Positions 39,298 to 47,456 of a stretch of 64,000 bases of DNA are shown here, in pieces. The stretch lies in NCBI GenBank assembly GCA_002013415.1, contig MAEX01000015.1, positions 62,001-126,000 on the forward strand, given 5' to 3'. The stretch comes from Mycobacterium sp. D16Q14 (GTDB lineage Bacteria > Actinomycetota > Actinomycetes > Mycobacteriales > Mycobacteriaceae). Made by a program: the position numbers and the translations under genes. Within the stretch, counting starts at the first letter, position 1. Every line of letters begins with the position of its first letter. The notes below the pieces were generated by a model. It was given only the letters and a program-made list of their open reading frames with translations, was not told where the DNA came from and searched no databases.

Positions 39298-39576
39298 AAA
39301 TTTCAACCGGTTGCCGCGGAACTCCCAGAAGCTGTCCTCGTCGTCCCAACCGGGAGTGGCCGGCTGCCTGATGGGCGCATCTTTCGTCGCGACGGGGGGC
39401 TCTTGCGCAGATGCTGGCTCGTGCGCGTTCCCGGCTTGCCACGTGGCGCGTTCTCGTGCCTGCCGCGCCTGCTCCGCGTGTATCTCTTGGAAGCGCTGGG
39501 CGGTCTTGAGTTTTTGGTTCTTGGAGCCTCGCCCAAACTCCAGTTGCAAGGCGTACAGCCGGTCTGCGTACCCCAT
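39295..39576 (-). CDS. Small protein with acidic-aromatic tail, first gene of the toxin-like operon
   Basis: A 93-aa protein, unrecognised family. It has a helical, Gln/Arg/Ala-rich first half (LKTAQRFQEIHAEQARQARERA), a Pro/Ala linker, and an acidic-aromatic end (TPGWDDEDSFWEFRGNRLKF). A comparable ending occurs in the 80-aa protein at 31228-31470. The stop reaches 3 bp into direct repeat B, and the start of the disrupted toxin-like gene follows at 39282. The ECF promoter at 39630-39657 lies about 50 bp upstream. Placement before exported-type proteins suggests a dedicated partner; this is inference. Confidence 0.65.
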   Translation of the reverse strand: MGYADRLYALQLEFGRGSKNQKLKTAQRFQEIHAEQARQARERATWQAGNAHEPASAQEPPVATKDAPIRQPATPGWDDEDSFWEFRGNRLKF

Positions 39577-39629
39577 GTCCCGTGTCCTCTCACAGCTTGG
39601 AAGTGCCCAGATTCCACCTCTAAGTACTT

Positions 39630-39657
39630 GAGACGCCGGTATGCCAGATTCGGTTCC
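39630..39657 (-). promoter_or_regulatory. ECF (SigM-like) promoter of the toxin-like operon
   Basis: On the minus strand GGAACC (39657-39652), a 16-nt spacer, and CGTCTC (39635-39630). GGAACCGAATCT is identical over 12 bases to the promoter at 29953. It would transcribe 39576 down to 34881: the small protein, broken toxin, GH19 protein, DUF3298 lipoprotein and LpqH-like lipoprotein. Confidence 0.77.
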
Positions 39658-39689
39658 ATCGAATTTGCGGGTGTGGAGCAGCGCCGTGC

Positions 39690-40335
39690 AGGATGTCGGT
39701 TGCGCGGTCGCTCCTCCCCCACAGCTCGAAACCCCAGCGCGACGATGGTTACCGCCGATCCGATCAGCCCGTACCAGGATCCCAGTAGCAGCGGCATGCC
39801 GATGAGAAACGGTATGGCCCCCGCGTACATCGGATGCCGCACATACGCATAGGGGCCGGTGTCGGCGATCGAGTGTCCGCGTTCTGACTGCACCTTCACG
39901 ATGGGCGCTGCAAAGCTGTTGGCGCGGAACACGAAGATCATCGACAACAACGAGACGGCTACGAGTACGGCGCCCATCACCTCAACCCACGGGGGAACAT
40001 CCGACCAACCCCACCGATGGTCCAACCCGGGCACCGCGAACCAGATCGGCATGCCCACGATCGCAAACACCATGAAGACCTTGTCCCAGGTCGTTTGGTC
40101 TGGCAGACGCGGTGAACCAACCCTGCTCCGCCAGCAGAGCAGGGTTGTCATTCAGCAGCCACAGGTGCACGCCGATGTTGAGAACGGTCATCTCGATGAT
40201 CAGGGTCCATAACTGAGGCCGGGTCCACGTCCCGGCGGCCAACAGCATCAACCCGCCCAACGCAATGGTCGAGACGATGTTGGCGGTGAGCAGCTTGACC
40301 AGTAGCCGTCTTTTCGACGGAATGGCCTGAGTCAT
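39690..40335 (-). pseudogene. Frameshifted, 3'-truncated isoprenylcysteine methyltransferase-like gene
   Basis: The 5' part in one frame (MTQAIPSKRRLLVKLLTANIVS, membrane helices, then DNPALLAEQGWF) continues only in another frame from about 40105 (TTWDKVFMVFAIVGMPIWFAVPGLDHRWGW). The latter frame holds the ICMT/PEMT signature ADTGPYAYVRHPMYAGA. A single-base shift near 40095-40115 separates them. The usual C-terminal end (about 25 residues after GEER) is absent; the sequence there becomes the ECF promoter region of the adjacent operon. The gene looks truncated at the island edge. It was an integral membrane, SAM-dependent methyltransferase-type protein. Confidence 0.72.
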
Positions 40336-40344
40336 AGGTCGACG

Positions 40345-41181
40345 CTACTGCGCGGACAACCTCTCCAACAGCAGTGACGAATTATCGGCGTCCAATTCGA
40401 TGCCGAAGACTTCCTGGAGAGCGACCAGTACCTCGCCCGGGGTCAGGTGCCGAGTGTCTCTGCCGATGCCGGGCCGAACGGCATGCAGCTCCCGGTGGTC
40501 CAGGATGTACGCATGTTCGGGCGCTATGCGTTGTACGAAAACTCTTGTGCTGAAGGGTGAATGAGGACTCGACGCGACAAAGTAGCTCGCCGCGCGATAG
40601 TCGATCGGGTACTGAGGTTCGAGCACGAAGGTATGCCGGCTCATCCACCCAGGCTGCGTCCCGTCCCCGGCGGCCTCCGACAGCGTCCAGCCATCGGCAC
40701 CGGGTGTGACTTCGCCGCGGCGCAGCTGGTACGTCCACGACCCATCGGTGATGACGTCCTCGTCGACGAGACGTATAGGCGCAAGAGGACTGGTACCGAA
40801 CCCGACATCACAAAGCCATCGTTGTCCATCAAGTTGGACCACGAGCATGCCGTGTGTCGACGGCCGAATAGTGTTGGCGCCCATCTGTACCCGGCCCTGA
40901 ATGCCAAAGAAGTCGAAACCGAGGCGCTCGAGGACGGCGGCAAAAAGCGCGACGTGCTCGTAGCAGTATCCGCCGCGGGGGCTGCGCAACAACTTCGCTT
41001 GGACGGTCGGGATATCCAACGCGACGTGCTTGTGCAGCACCGCATCCAGGTTCTCCCACTTGATGTTCAGGACATGGCCGCGCTGGAGGTGGCACAGGGT
41101 GTCCAAGGACGGCGACCGGGCGCCGTCGAAGCCTATGAAGGCCAGGTATTCGTCGAGCTCGAGCTCGTCTCCGTTCCACAT
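40345..41181 (-). CDS. nat: Arylamine N-acetyltransferase
   Basis: A 278-aa enzyme that transfers acetyl from acetyl-CoA to arylamines and hydrazines, including isoniazid in mycobacteria. The catalytic triad is complete: Cys73 in SPRGGYCYEH, His110 in STHGMLVV, Asp125 in CDVGFG. The N-terminus LDEYLAFIGFDGARSPSLDTL is typical. It is not next to the bphC/hsaD cholesterol-type genes of M. tuberculosis nat, so its role here is less clear. It starts at ATG 41181; the 210 bp to the divergent gene at 41392 carry no other gene. Confidence 0.92.
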   Translation of the reverse strand: MWNGDELELDEYLAFIGFDGARSPSLDTLCHLQRGHVLNIKWENLDAVLHKHVALDIPTVQAKLLRSPRGGYCYEHVALFAAVLERLGFDFFGIQGRVQMGANTIRPSTHGMLVVQLDGQRWLCDVGFGTSPLAPIRLVDEDVITDGSWTYQLRRGEVTPGADGWTLSEAAGDGTQPGWMSRHTFVLEPQYPIDYRAASYFVASSPHSPFSTRVFVQRIAPEHAYILDHRELHAVRPGIGRDTRHLTPGEVLVALQEVFGIELDADNSSLLLERLSAQ

Positions 41182-41391
41182 GGTGTGGACAACGTACTAG
41201 CAGGCCTGGGTATCGCTGTAGCGCTGCGGACCATATCTGGCAGAAGGGTGGAACGGTGCTGGTAGCGACACCAATGTGAGTGCAATTCGTTGCTCGTGAG
41301 GGCGCAGATGGGCGAGGGTTTGTCATGTTGCCGTGCGGAACCGCCCGGTTGCGGAAGGTCCGCTGTCACTCCTCACTCGTAGAGTGACCCC

Positions 41392-41964
41392 ATGGCCGTC
41401 GAGCGCCCCACCATCTACTTTGCCTCCCAACAAGACTGGGAAGCCTGGCTGGAAGAGAACCACGAGGGCTCCCCGGGCGTGTGGATCAAGATGGCCAAGA
41501 AGGCCAGCGGGATTCCCAGCGTGAACCACAAAGAAGCCCTGGAAGTAGCGCTCTGCTTCGGGTGGATCGACGGACAAGCCAAATCGCTGGATGAGACGTA
41601 CACCTTGCGCATGTTCACCCCGCGTCGTGCCCGCAGCACCTGGTCGAAGATCAACGTCGGCCACATCGAACGTCTCACCAAGGAAGGCCGCGTCAGACCG
41701 GCCGGCGTACGAGAAGTGGACGCCGCCAAGGCAGACGGACGCTGGGACGCCGCCTACAGCTCGCAAGCCACCATCGAGGTTCCCGACGATTTCGCCCGGG
41801 CACTGCGGGCTGAACCCGACGCGCAGAGATTCTTCTACTCGCTGACCAAAACGGCTCGCTGGCCGTTCCTGTTCCGGCTCGCCACCATCAAGAAGCCGGA
41901 GACGCGCACCCGGCGGCTCGTCCAATACGTCGAGCTACTGGCCGATGGAAAGACGTTGACCTAG
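41392..41964 (+). CDS. YdeI/OmpD-associated family protein
   Basis: A 190-aa cytosolic protein. The family pattern is clear: IYFASQQDWEAWLEENHEGSPGVWIKMAKKASG, then VALCFGWIDGQAKSLDE, FTPRRARSTWSKIN and the C-terminal KPETRTRRLVQYVELL. Members have been named 'bacteriocin protection' proteins on thin evidence; the biochemical role is unknown. It converges on the methyltransferase gene with a 7-bp gap. There is no sign of an operon with nat, which is divergent. Confidence 0.82.
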   Translation: MAVERPTIYFASQQDWEAWLEENHEGSPGVWIKMAKKASGIPSVNHKEALEVALCFGWIDGQAKSLDETYTLRMFTPRRARSTWSKINVGHIERLTKEGRVRPAGVREVDAAKADGRWDAAYSSQATIEVPDDFARALRAEPDAQRFFYSLTKTARWPFLFRLATIKKPETRTRRLVQYVELLADGKTLT

Positions 41965-41971
41965 CGCGCCC

Positions 41972-42892
41972 TCAGGCCTTGTGCGCAACGGAGACGATGT
42001 AGTCCGAATGCAGCGAGAAGAGCCGCATCCCCACCGAGTTGAACTGTGCCCGCAACAACGGGTTGACATGCTTCATATCCGGCTGGCGCAGCCGCTTGGC
42101 CAGGAACTTGGACAGCGGCGGATAGACGTCGTCGGCAATCGACCACGTCTCGGCGCGCGCAAAGCCCATGTCCAGCAGTAGATTTCGGTATCCCTGCACG
42201 TCGACGGCCCAGGGCACGGCACTCGCGGGAGCGCCTTGCCAGCCCTTCCGCGCCACCTGATTGCGTGCCAGCGCGGTGAGGGCGGTGCGCCGCGGAACGA
42301 TATCGGCGGTCACTAATCGGCCCCCGGGTTTGAGCACGCGCAGCGCCTCGCGGAAGAAATCGATGCGCGAGGGGAAGTGAAAGGCCGACTCCAGCGCGAC
42401 CACTTTGGTGCAGGACTCGTTCGGGAACGGCAGATCGGTGGCCGAGGCCTTGACGTAGGAGACCGTCTTGGACAGACCTGCCTCGGCGACGCGCCTGGTC
42501 GAGATGGCGATCTGCTCTTCGGCGATGTTGACCCCGGTGATCTTCTTCACCTTGAACTCGTTGGCCCACAAAATGTCCTGATCGCCATACCCGCAACCGC
42601 AATCGACCACCACGTCTGAGGAGGTGAACCCGGCACTGGAGGCAACCAGGCGCGCGAGATCGCGACTGGCCTCGTCGAGTGTTGTCGGGTGATCGCGCCA
42701 ATAGCCAAAGTTGATGAAGAGCGATTCCTCGCCGAACAAGTTCTGCGGGCCGACGATGTCGTAGACCATTCCGGTCTTGGGACCGTCGGTGTTCGATACG
42801 GCGACGGTTGCCATGCGCCGCCATTCATCGGCCCATCGGCGTAGCCGTTCGCCGGTTGATTCCTCGGTGAAATCGGAAGTCAGAGTGGTCAT
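41972..42892 (-). CDS. SAM-dependent methyltransferase
   Basis: A 306-aa class I methyltransferase. Motif I VVDCGCGYG is at residues 95-103, followed by KITGVNIAEEQIAIS, ATDLPFPNESCTKVVALESAFHF and LRVLKPGGRLVTADI. The preceding LFINFGYW is typical of O-methyltransferases acting on lipids or polyketides in mycobacteria, but the substrate is unknown. ATG 42892 follows GGGAG at 7-nt spacing; a longer frame start at 42979 is less likely. It is divergent from gyrA, with 199 bp between. Confidence 0.82.
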   Translation of the reverse strand: MTTLTSDFTEESTGERLRRWADEWRRMATVAVSNTDGPKTGMVYDIVGPQNLFGEESLFINFGYWRDHPTTLDEASRDLARLVASSAGFTSSDVVVDCGCGYGDQDILWANEFKVKKITGVNIAEEQIAISTRRVAEAGLSKTVSYVKASATDLPFPNESCTKVVALESAFHFPSRIDFFREALRVLKPGGRLVTADIVPRRTALTALARNQVARKGWQGAPASAVPWAVDVQGYRNLLLDMGFARAETWSIADDVYPPLSKFLAKRLRQPDMKHVNPLLRAQFNSVGMRLFSLHSDYIVSVAHKA

Positions 42893-43053
42893 GGCTGGCA
42901 GCTCCCATTCGGTTCTGGCCGCCTCGTTGCGGCCCATGCCTGCGTAACAAACAGTACCGGATACTTGGGATATCGGCATCTAAAGCCGCTGAGAACGACG
43001 CACGGGACTGCGTCCGAGAAACCGTCGGGCGCAGTGACTAGGCTGGTGGGGTT

Positions 43054-43071
43054 GCCCGGCCTTCTCCGGGC
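43054..43071 (+). promoter_or_regulatory. Hairpin in the gyrA leader
   Basis: GCCCGG 43054-43059 pairs with CCGGGC 43066-43071 over a 6-nt loop, ending 10 bp before the GAGGAG ribosome-binding site. A possible -10 box (TAGGCT 43039-43044) lies upstream. It may modulate gyrA expression; no T-run follows. Confidence 0.35.
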
Positions 43072-43091
43072 GCAGCATGAACGAGGAGCAC

Positions 43092-45605
43092 ATGACCGAC
43101 ACAACGCTGCCCCCTGGCGGTGATGACGCCGTCGACCGCATTGAACCGGTAGATATCCAGCAGGAGATGCAGCGCAGCTACATCGATTACGCCATGAGCG
43201 TGATCGTGGGCCGCGCTCTGCCCGAGGTGCGAGACGGCCTCAAGCCCGTGCACCGTCGCGTCCTCTACGCGATGTACGACTCCGGGTTCCGGCCCGACCG
43301 TAGCCACGCCAAGTCGGCGCGTTCGGTCGCCGAGACCATGGGTAACTATCACCCACACGGCGACTCCTCTATTTACGACACCTTGGTCCGCATGGCCCAG
43401 CCCTGGTCGCTGCGCTATCCGCTGGTGGACGGGCAGGGCAACTTCGGTTCGCCGGGTAATGACCCTGCGGCCGCCATGCGTTACACCGAGGCCCGGCTCA
43501 CCCCGCTGGCCATGGAGATGCTGCGTGAAATCGACGAGGAGACAGTCGATTTCAGCCCCAACTATGACGGCCGTGTCCTGGAGCCAACCGTGCTGCCCAG
43601 CCGGTTCCCGAACCTGCTGGCCAACGGCTCGGGCGGTATCGCCGTCGGTATGGCCACGAATATGCCACCGCACAACCTGCGCGAGTTGGCCGAGGCGGTC
43701 TACTGGGCGCTGGACAACCACGAGGCCGACGAAGAGACCACCCTCAAGGCGGTCTGCGAAAGGATCACCGGTCCCGATTTTCCGACATCCGGATTGATCG
43801 TTGGCACCCAAGGGATTCACGACGCGTACACCACCGGACGTGGTTCCATCCGCATGCGCGGTGTGGCCGAGATCGAGGAAGATTCCAAGGGCAGAACGTC
43901 TTTGGTGATCACCGAGTTGCCGTACCAGGTCAACCACGACAACTTCATCACCTCGATCGCCGAGCAGGTGCGCGACGGAAAGATTGCCGGTATCTCGGCC
44001 ATCGAAGACCAGAGCTCCGACCGTGTCGGCTTGCGAATTGTGGTGGTGCTCAAGCGCGATGCCGTCGCCAAGGTGGTGCTGAACAACCTCTACAAGCACT
44101 CCCAGCTGCAGACCAGCTTCGGCGCCAACATGCTGTCGATCGTCGACGGTGTGCCGCGCACGCTGCGTCTGGATCAACTGATCCGGCACTATGTCAATCA
44201 TCAGTTGGACGTCGTGATCCGGCGTACGCGCTACCGGTTGCGTAAGGCAAACGAGCGTGCGCACATCTTGCGCGGTTTGGTGAAAGCCCTTGACGCGCTT
44301 GATGAAGTGATCGCATTGATTCGTGCTTCACAGACGGTCGACATTGCCCGACAGGGCCTGATCGAGCTGCTGGATGTCGACGAGATCCAGGCACAGGCCA
44401 TTCTCGACATGCAGCTGCGCCGTCTGGCGGCCCTGGAGCGGCAGCGGATTGTCGAGGACCTCGCCAAGATCGAAGCCGAGATTGCCGACCTGGAGGACAT
44501 TCTGGCCAAGCCGGAACGTCAGCGCGCCATCGTTCGTGACGAACTGAGCGAACTCGTCGAGCGCTATGGCGACGACCGTCGCACCCGGATCATCGCCGCG
44601 GACGGCGATGTCGCCGACGAGGACCTCATCGCACGCGAGGACGTCGTCGTCACCATTACCGAGACCGGGTACGCCAAGCGCACCAAGACGGACCTGTACC
44701 GCAGCCAGAAGCGTGGTGGTAAGGGCGTGCAGGGGGCGGGCCTGAAGCAGGACGACATCGTCAAGCACTTCTTCGTGTGCTCGACGCATGACTGGATCCT
44801 GTTTTTCACCACCAAGGGCCGCGTTTACCGCGCCAAGGCCTACGACCTGCCCGAGGCCGCCCGCACCGCGCGCGGTCAGCACGTCGCCAACCTGCTGGCC
44901 TTCCAGCCAGAGGAGCGCATCGCGCAGGTCATCCAGATCAAGAGCTACGAGGACGCGCCGTACCTCGTGCTTGCGACCAAGAACGGCCTGGTGAAGAAGT
45001 CCAAGCTCACCGATTTCGATTCCAATCGCAGCGGTGGCCTGGTGGCCGTCAACCTGCGTGACGGCGACGAACTCGTGGGCGCGGTGCTGTGCTCCTCCGA
45101 GGAGGACCTGCTGTTGGTCTCGGCACACGGCCAGTCCATCCGCTTCAGCGCTACCGACGACGCGCTTCGGCCCATGGGCCGCGCCACCTCGGGGGTGCAG
45201 GGCATGCGCTTCAACGGCGAGGACGACCTGCTGTCGCTGAACGTCGTCAGAGAGGGCACCTACCTGCTCGTGGCGACCGCCGGCGGCTACTCCAAGCGCA
45301 CAGCGATCGAGGAGTACCCGGTGCAGGGACGCGGCGGCAAGGGCGTGCTGACGGTTCAGTACGACCCGCGCCGAGGCAGCCTCGTGGGTGCGCTGGTCGT
45401 GGATGAGGACGCCGAGCTGTACGCCATCACCTCGGGCGGCGGCGTCATCCGCACGACGGCGAAGTCGGTGCGTAAGGCCGGTCGTCAGACCAAGGGCGTG
45501 CGGTTGATGAACCTCGGCGAGGGCGACACCCTATTGGCAATCGCGCATAATGCCGATGAGGGTGATGCCGACTCCGACGACGACATCGCCGGCGCAAGTG
45601 AGTAA
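43092..45605 (+). CDS. gyrA: DNA gyrase subunit A
   Basis: An 837-aa DNA-cleaving subunit of gyrase. ATG 43092 follows GAGGAG (43082-43087) and gives [10 protein letters not shown], the usual mycobacterial start; ATG 43077 is less likely. The active-site tyrosine lies in [10 protein letters not shown] (Tyr131). The quinolone-determining stretch reads [15 protein letters not shown] (residues 87-101), with Ser at the position equivalent to E. coli Ser83, where M. tuberculosis has Ala90. Acidic residues follow as usual. The C-terminal beta-pinwheel has the GyrA-box QKRGGKG. It is separated from gyrB by the accessory island. Confidence 0.97.
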   Translation: MTDTTLPPGGDDAVDRIEPVDIQQEMQRSYIDYAMSVIVGRALPEVRDGLKPVHRRVLYAMYDSGFRPDRSHAKSARSVAETMGNYHPHGDSSIYDTLVRMAQPWSLRYPLVDGQGNFGSPGNDPAAAMRYTEARLTPLAMEMLREIDEETVDFSPNYDGRVLEPTVLPSRFPNLLANGSGGIAVGMATNMPPHNLRELAEAVYWALDNHEADEETTLKAVCERITGPDFPTSGLIVGTQGIHDAYTTGRGSIRMRGVAEIEEDSKGRTSLVITELPYQVNHDNFITSIAEQVRDGKIAGISAIEDQSSDRVGLRIVVVLKRDAVAKVVLNNLYKHSQLQTSFGANMLSIVDGVPRTLRLDQLIRHYVNHQLDVVIRRTRYRLRKANERAHILRGLVKALDALDEVIALIRASQTVDIARQGLIELLDVDEIQAQAILDMQLRRLAALERQRIVEDLAKIEAEIADLEDILAKPERQRAIVRDELSELVERYGDDRRTRIIAADGDVADEDLIAREDVVVTITETGYAKRTKTDLYRSQKRGGKGVQGAGLKQDDIVKHFFVCSTHDWILFFTTKGRVYRAKAYDLPEAARTARGQHVANLLAFQPEERIAQVIQIKSYEDAPYLVLATKNGLVKKSKLTDFDSNRSGGLVAVNLRDGDELVGAVLCSSEEDLLLVSAHGQSIRFSATDDALRPMGRATSGVQGMRFNGEDDLLSLNVVREGTYLLVATAGGYSKRTAIEEYPVQGRGGKGVLTVQYDPRRGSLVGALVVDEDAELYAITSGGGVIRTTAKSVRKAGRQTKGVRLMNLGEGDTLLAIAHNADEGDADSDDDIAGASE

Positions 45606-45615
45606 GGAGCTGTAG

Positions 45616-46569
45616 GTGAGTTCACCGAACGATCCGGGGGAGTCTGGCGCCAACGAACGCCCCGTGGACCAGGTGGACTTGCCTCCCTGGCAGCGGGCGG
45701 AGCGGCGGCGCGGCTCACACGCCGCCGCTACCGGTCCGCAGCGGGTTCCTAGCAGGGAGCCGCGGCCCGGTGGCGCACCGACGGAGATCATTCCGATCAT
45801 CGACGACGCCACCGCACCGCCGACCGCACCGACATCGGCACCGCGACCCACCACTCGCCCCTCCGCGGGCCTGGATGCCCGGCTCAACCGGTTCATCTCG
45901 GGGACCGCCGCCCCGGCCGGATTCAACACCCCGCTGGAACGGCCGGAACCCGAGCCCGAGCTGGAACCCGAGCCGTACGACGAGGTACCGGAGCGTTCCG
46001 AAAGACCGGAACGTCCGGAGAACTCCGCACGACCGGAACGGCCCGAGCCTGTGCGTTCGGGCACCCCGTGGGGCGAGGCGAGCGCGCAGGAGCCCGTGCG
46101 CGCCCCCAAGAACAACGACCTGCCCGACCTGTCGGGGCCGGTTCCCCGCCCGCCGCGCAGAAGTGAAGCGGCACAAAGCAGTTCAGCGGTGACGGTTGGT
46201 CCCTCCCGCCGCGGGCCGCTTCGCGCCGCCATGCAGATCCGCCGTGTCGATCCGTGGGCGACCCTCAAGGTGTCACTGGTGTTGTCGGTGGTGTTCTTCT
46301 TCGTCTGGATGATCGCCGTCGCGATGCTGTATCTGGTGCTGGGTGCGATGGGTGTGTGGTCGAAGCTCAACGAGAACGTCGGCGAGCTCATCACCAACAG
46401 CGGCGGCGGCGAGCTGGTGTCCAGTGGCACCATCTTCGGCACCGCACTGCTCATCGGTTTGGTGAACATCGTCCTGATGACCGCAGCCGCCACTATCGGT
46501 GCGTTCATCTACAACCTAACCACCGATCTCGTCGGCGGTATCGAGGTCACACTGGCCGATCGCGACTAA
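45616..46569 (+). CDS. DUF3566 membrane protein (Rv0007 position)
   Basis: A 317-aa protein immediately downstream of gyrA (10-bp gap). Residues about 1-200 are Pro-, Arg- and Glu-rich and appear disordered, with repeats such as EPEPELEPEP and ERPERPEN. The C-terminal DUF3566 domain starts at IRRVDPWATLKVSL. It has two membrane helices (about 215-245 and 275-305) around a short loop, ending ATIGAFIYNLTTDLVGGIEVTLADRD. The start is GTG 45616 with AAGGAG upstream. The function is unknown; the family is conserved next to gyrA across actinobacteria. Confidence 0.88.
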   Translation: MSSPNDPGESGANERPVDQVDLPPWQRAERRRGSHAAATGPQRVPSREPRPGGAPTEIIPIIDDATAPPTAPTSAPRPTTRPSAGLDARLNRFISGTAAPAGFNTPLERPEPEPELEPEPYDEVPERSERPERPENSARPERPEPVRSGTPWGEASAQEPVRAPKNNDLPDLSGPVPRPPRRSEAAQSSSAVTVGPSRRGPLRAAMQIRRVDPWATLKVSLVLSVVFFFVWMIAVAMLYLVLGAMGVWSKLNENVGELITNSGGGELVSSGTIFGTALLIGLVNIVLMTAAATIGAFIYNLTTDLVGGIEVTLADRD

Positions 46570-46617
46570 CGGTTTGGGATGCACCCCTTCCGTGCGGTAA
46601 TCTCTGCGTTCGGTTCA

Positions 46618-46694
46618 GGGGCTATAGCTCAGGTGGTTAGAGCGCTTCGCTGATAACGAAGAGGTCGGAGGTTCGAGTCCTCCTAGCCCCACCA
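46618..46694 (+). tRNA. tRNA-Ile (GAT)
   Basis: Acceptor arm GGGGCTA 46618-46624 pairs with TAGCCCC 46684-46690. The anticodon arm is CTTCG-CTGATAA-CGAAG (anticodon GAT), and the T-loop is GTTCGAGTC. Discriminator A 46691 is followed by an encoded CCA (46692-46694). Confidence 0.97.
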
Positions 46695-46716
46695 CACTCG
46701 TTGGGAGGTCCACCAC

Positions 46717-46830
46717 GTGAGAGTGCTGCTGCTGGTGCTCGCACTGCTCGGCGTGGCCTACGCGGCAGCCATCACCGTGGCGCGCAACAACATGGAAGTG
46801 TGGCACACAGCAGCAGGTGAGGGGCCTTAG
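46717..46830 (+). CDS. DLW-39-type micro-protein
   Basis: A 37-aa small protein from GTG 46717, preceded by GGAGG at 46704-46708. It starts MRVLLLVLALLGVAYAAAITVARN, one hydrophobic helix, then a short polar tail containing MEVW. The position between tRNA-Ile and tRNA-Ala and the size fit the actinobacterial DLW-39 family, though here the name-giving D-L-W reads E-V-W. Its last three codons and stop (46821-46830) overlap the first 10 bases of tRNA-Ala. Function unknown; probably membrane-located. Confidence 0.7.
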   Translation: MRVLLLVLALLGVAYAAAITVARNNMEVWHTAAGEGP

Positions 46831-46893
46831 CTCAGTTGGTAGAGCGCTACCTTTGCAAGGTAGATGTCAGGAGTTCGATTCTCCTAGGCTCCA
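46821..46893 (+). tRNA. tRNA-Ala (TGC)
   Basis: Acceptor arm GGGGCCT 46821-46827 pairs with AGGCTCC 46886-46892 (one G-T pair). The anticodon arm is CTACC-TTTGCAA-GGTAG (anticodon TGC), with T-loop GTTCGATTC and discriminator A 46893. CCA is not encoded. Its 5' end overlaps the stop of the DLW-39-type ORF. Confidence 0.97.
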
Positions 46894-46920
46894 CTCAAGT
46901 TTCCGTTCTGCGCGACCCGA

Positions 46921-47331
46921 TCAGCCGTACGGCTGAGGTTGCGGATCCACACTCGGCGCCAGCGTCGAAGGCTCCGGCTGTCCCGAGCGGCGCAGCACGC
47001 TGAACGCGACGGCGCCCACACCGAGCAGGCCCACGACCGCAAGCCCGGTCAGCGCGCGCGGCAGCTTGCGCTTGCGGGCACCGCTGACCACCTCAGGCAG
47101 GGTGTCCACCACATCGGCGACAGCGTCCTGCACCTCCGAAGACACCGCCTTACCCCGACGCAGCAGCTTCCCCGCCACGCTGGTCGCCGATTTCGCCAGC
47201 CCGAAGCCGATTCCGGCGGTACCGCGCGAAACGTCGATAGGGGCCAGCGCCGCCTCCTTGAGTCCACGCACCAGGCGCTCCCCGGAGGTCAGCTTCACGG
47301 CAGGTTCAGCGTTCTTGGTCAGCAGACTCAT
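46921..47331 (-). CDS. cwsA: Cell wall synthesis/shape protein CwsA
   Basis: A 136-aa protein at the Rv0008c position. Most of the sequence is a cytoplasmic, helical region (VKLTSGERLVRGLKEAALAPIDVSRGTAGIGFGLAKSATSVAGKLLRRG). One membrane helix is near residues 100-120 (ALTGLAVVGLLGVGAVAFSVL) and a short Pro-rich outer tail follows. In M. tuberculosis CwsA interacts with CrgA and Wag31 and affects polar growth; crgA is at 52.5 kb here. ATG 47331 was chosen; a longer frame start (47403) lacks similarity to the family. It is divergent from ppiA. Confidence 0.87.
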   Translation of the reverse strand: MSLLTKNAEPAVKLTSGERLVRGLKEAALAPIDVSRGTAGIGFGLAKSATSVAGKLLRRGKAVSSEVQDAVADVVDTLPEVVSGARKRKLPRALTGLAVVGLLGVGAVAFSVLRRSGQPEPSTLAPSVDPQPQPYG

Positions 47332-47456
47332 CGTCAGCGGGTCCCTTCGTCGGGCGGTGATCTCAAGAATGAGTGGTACTTCAGATTGCCACCTTTGCAC
47401 CACCTATTGGGAAACATCCGCATGAATGTCTTTTCGGCGCGGATAAGGTGGTCGTC

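Noticed and set aside
43038..44264. A 408-codon open frame antisense to the start of gyrA
   Set aside because: Shadow of gyrA; no motif, and it would need to cross the gyrA leader.
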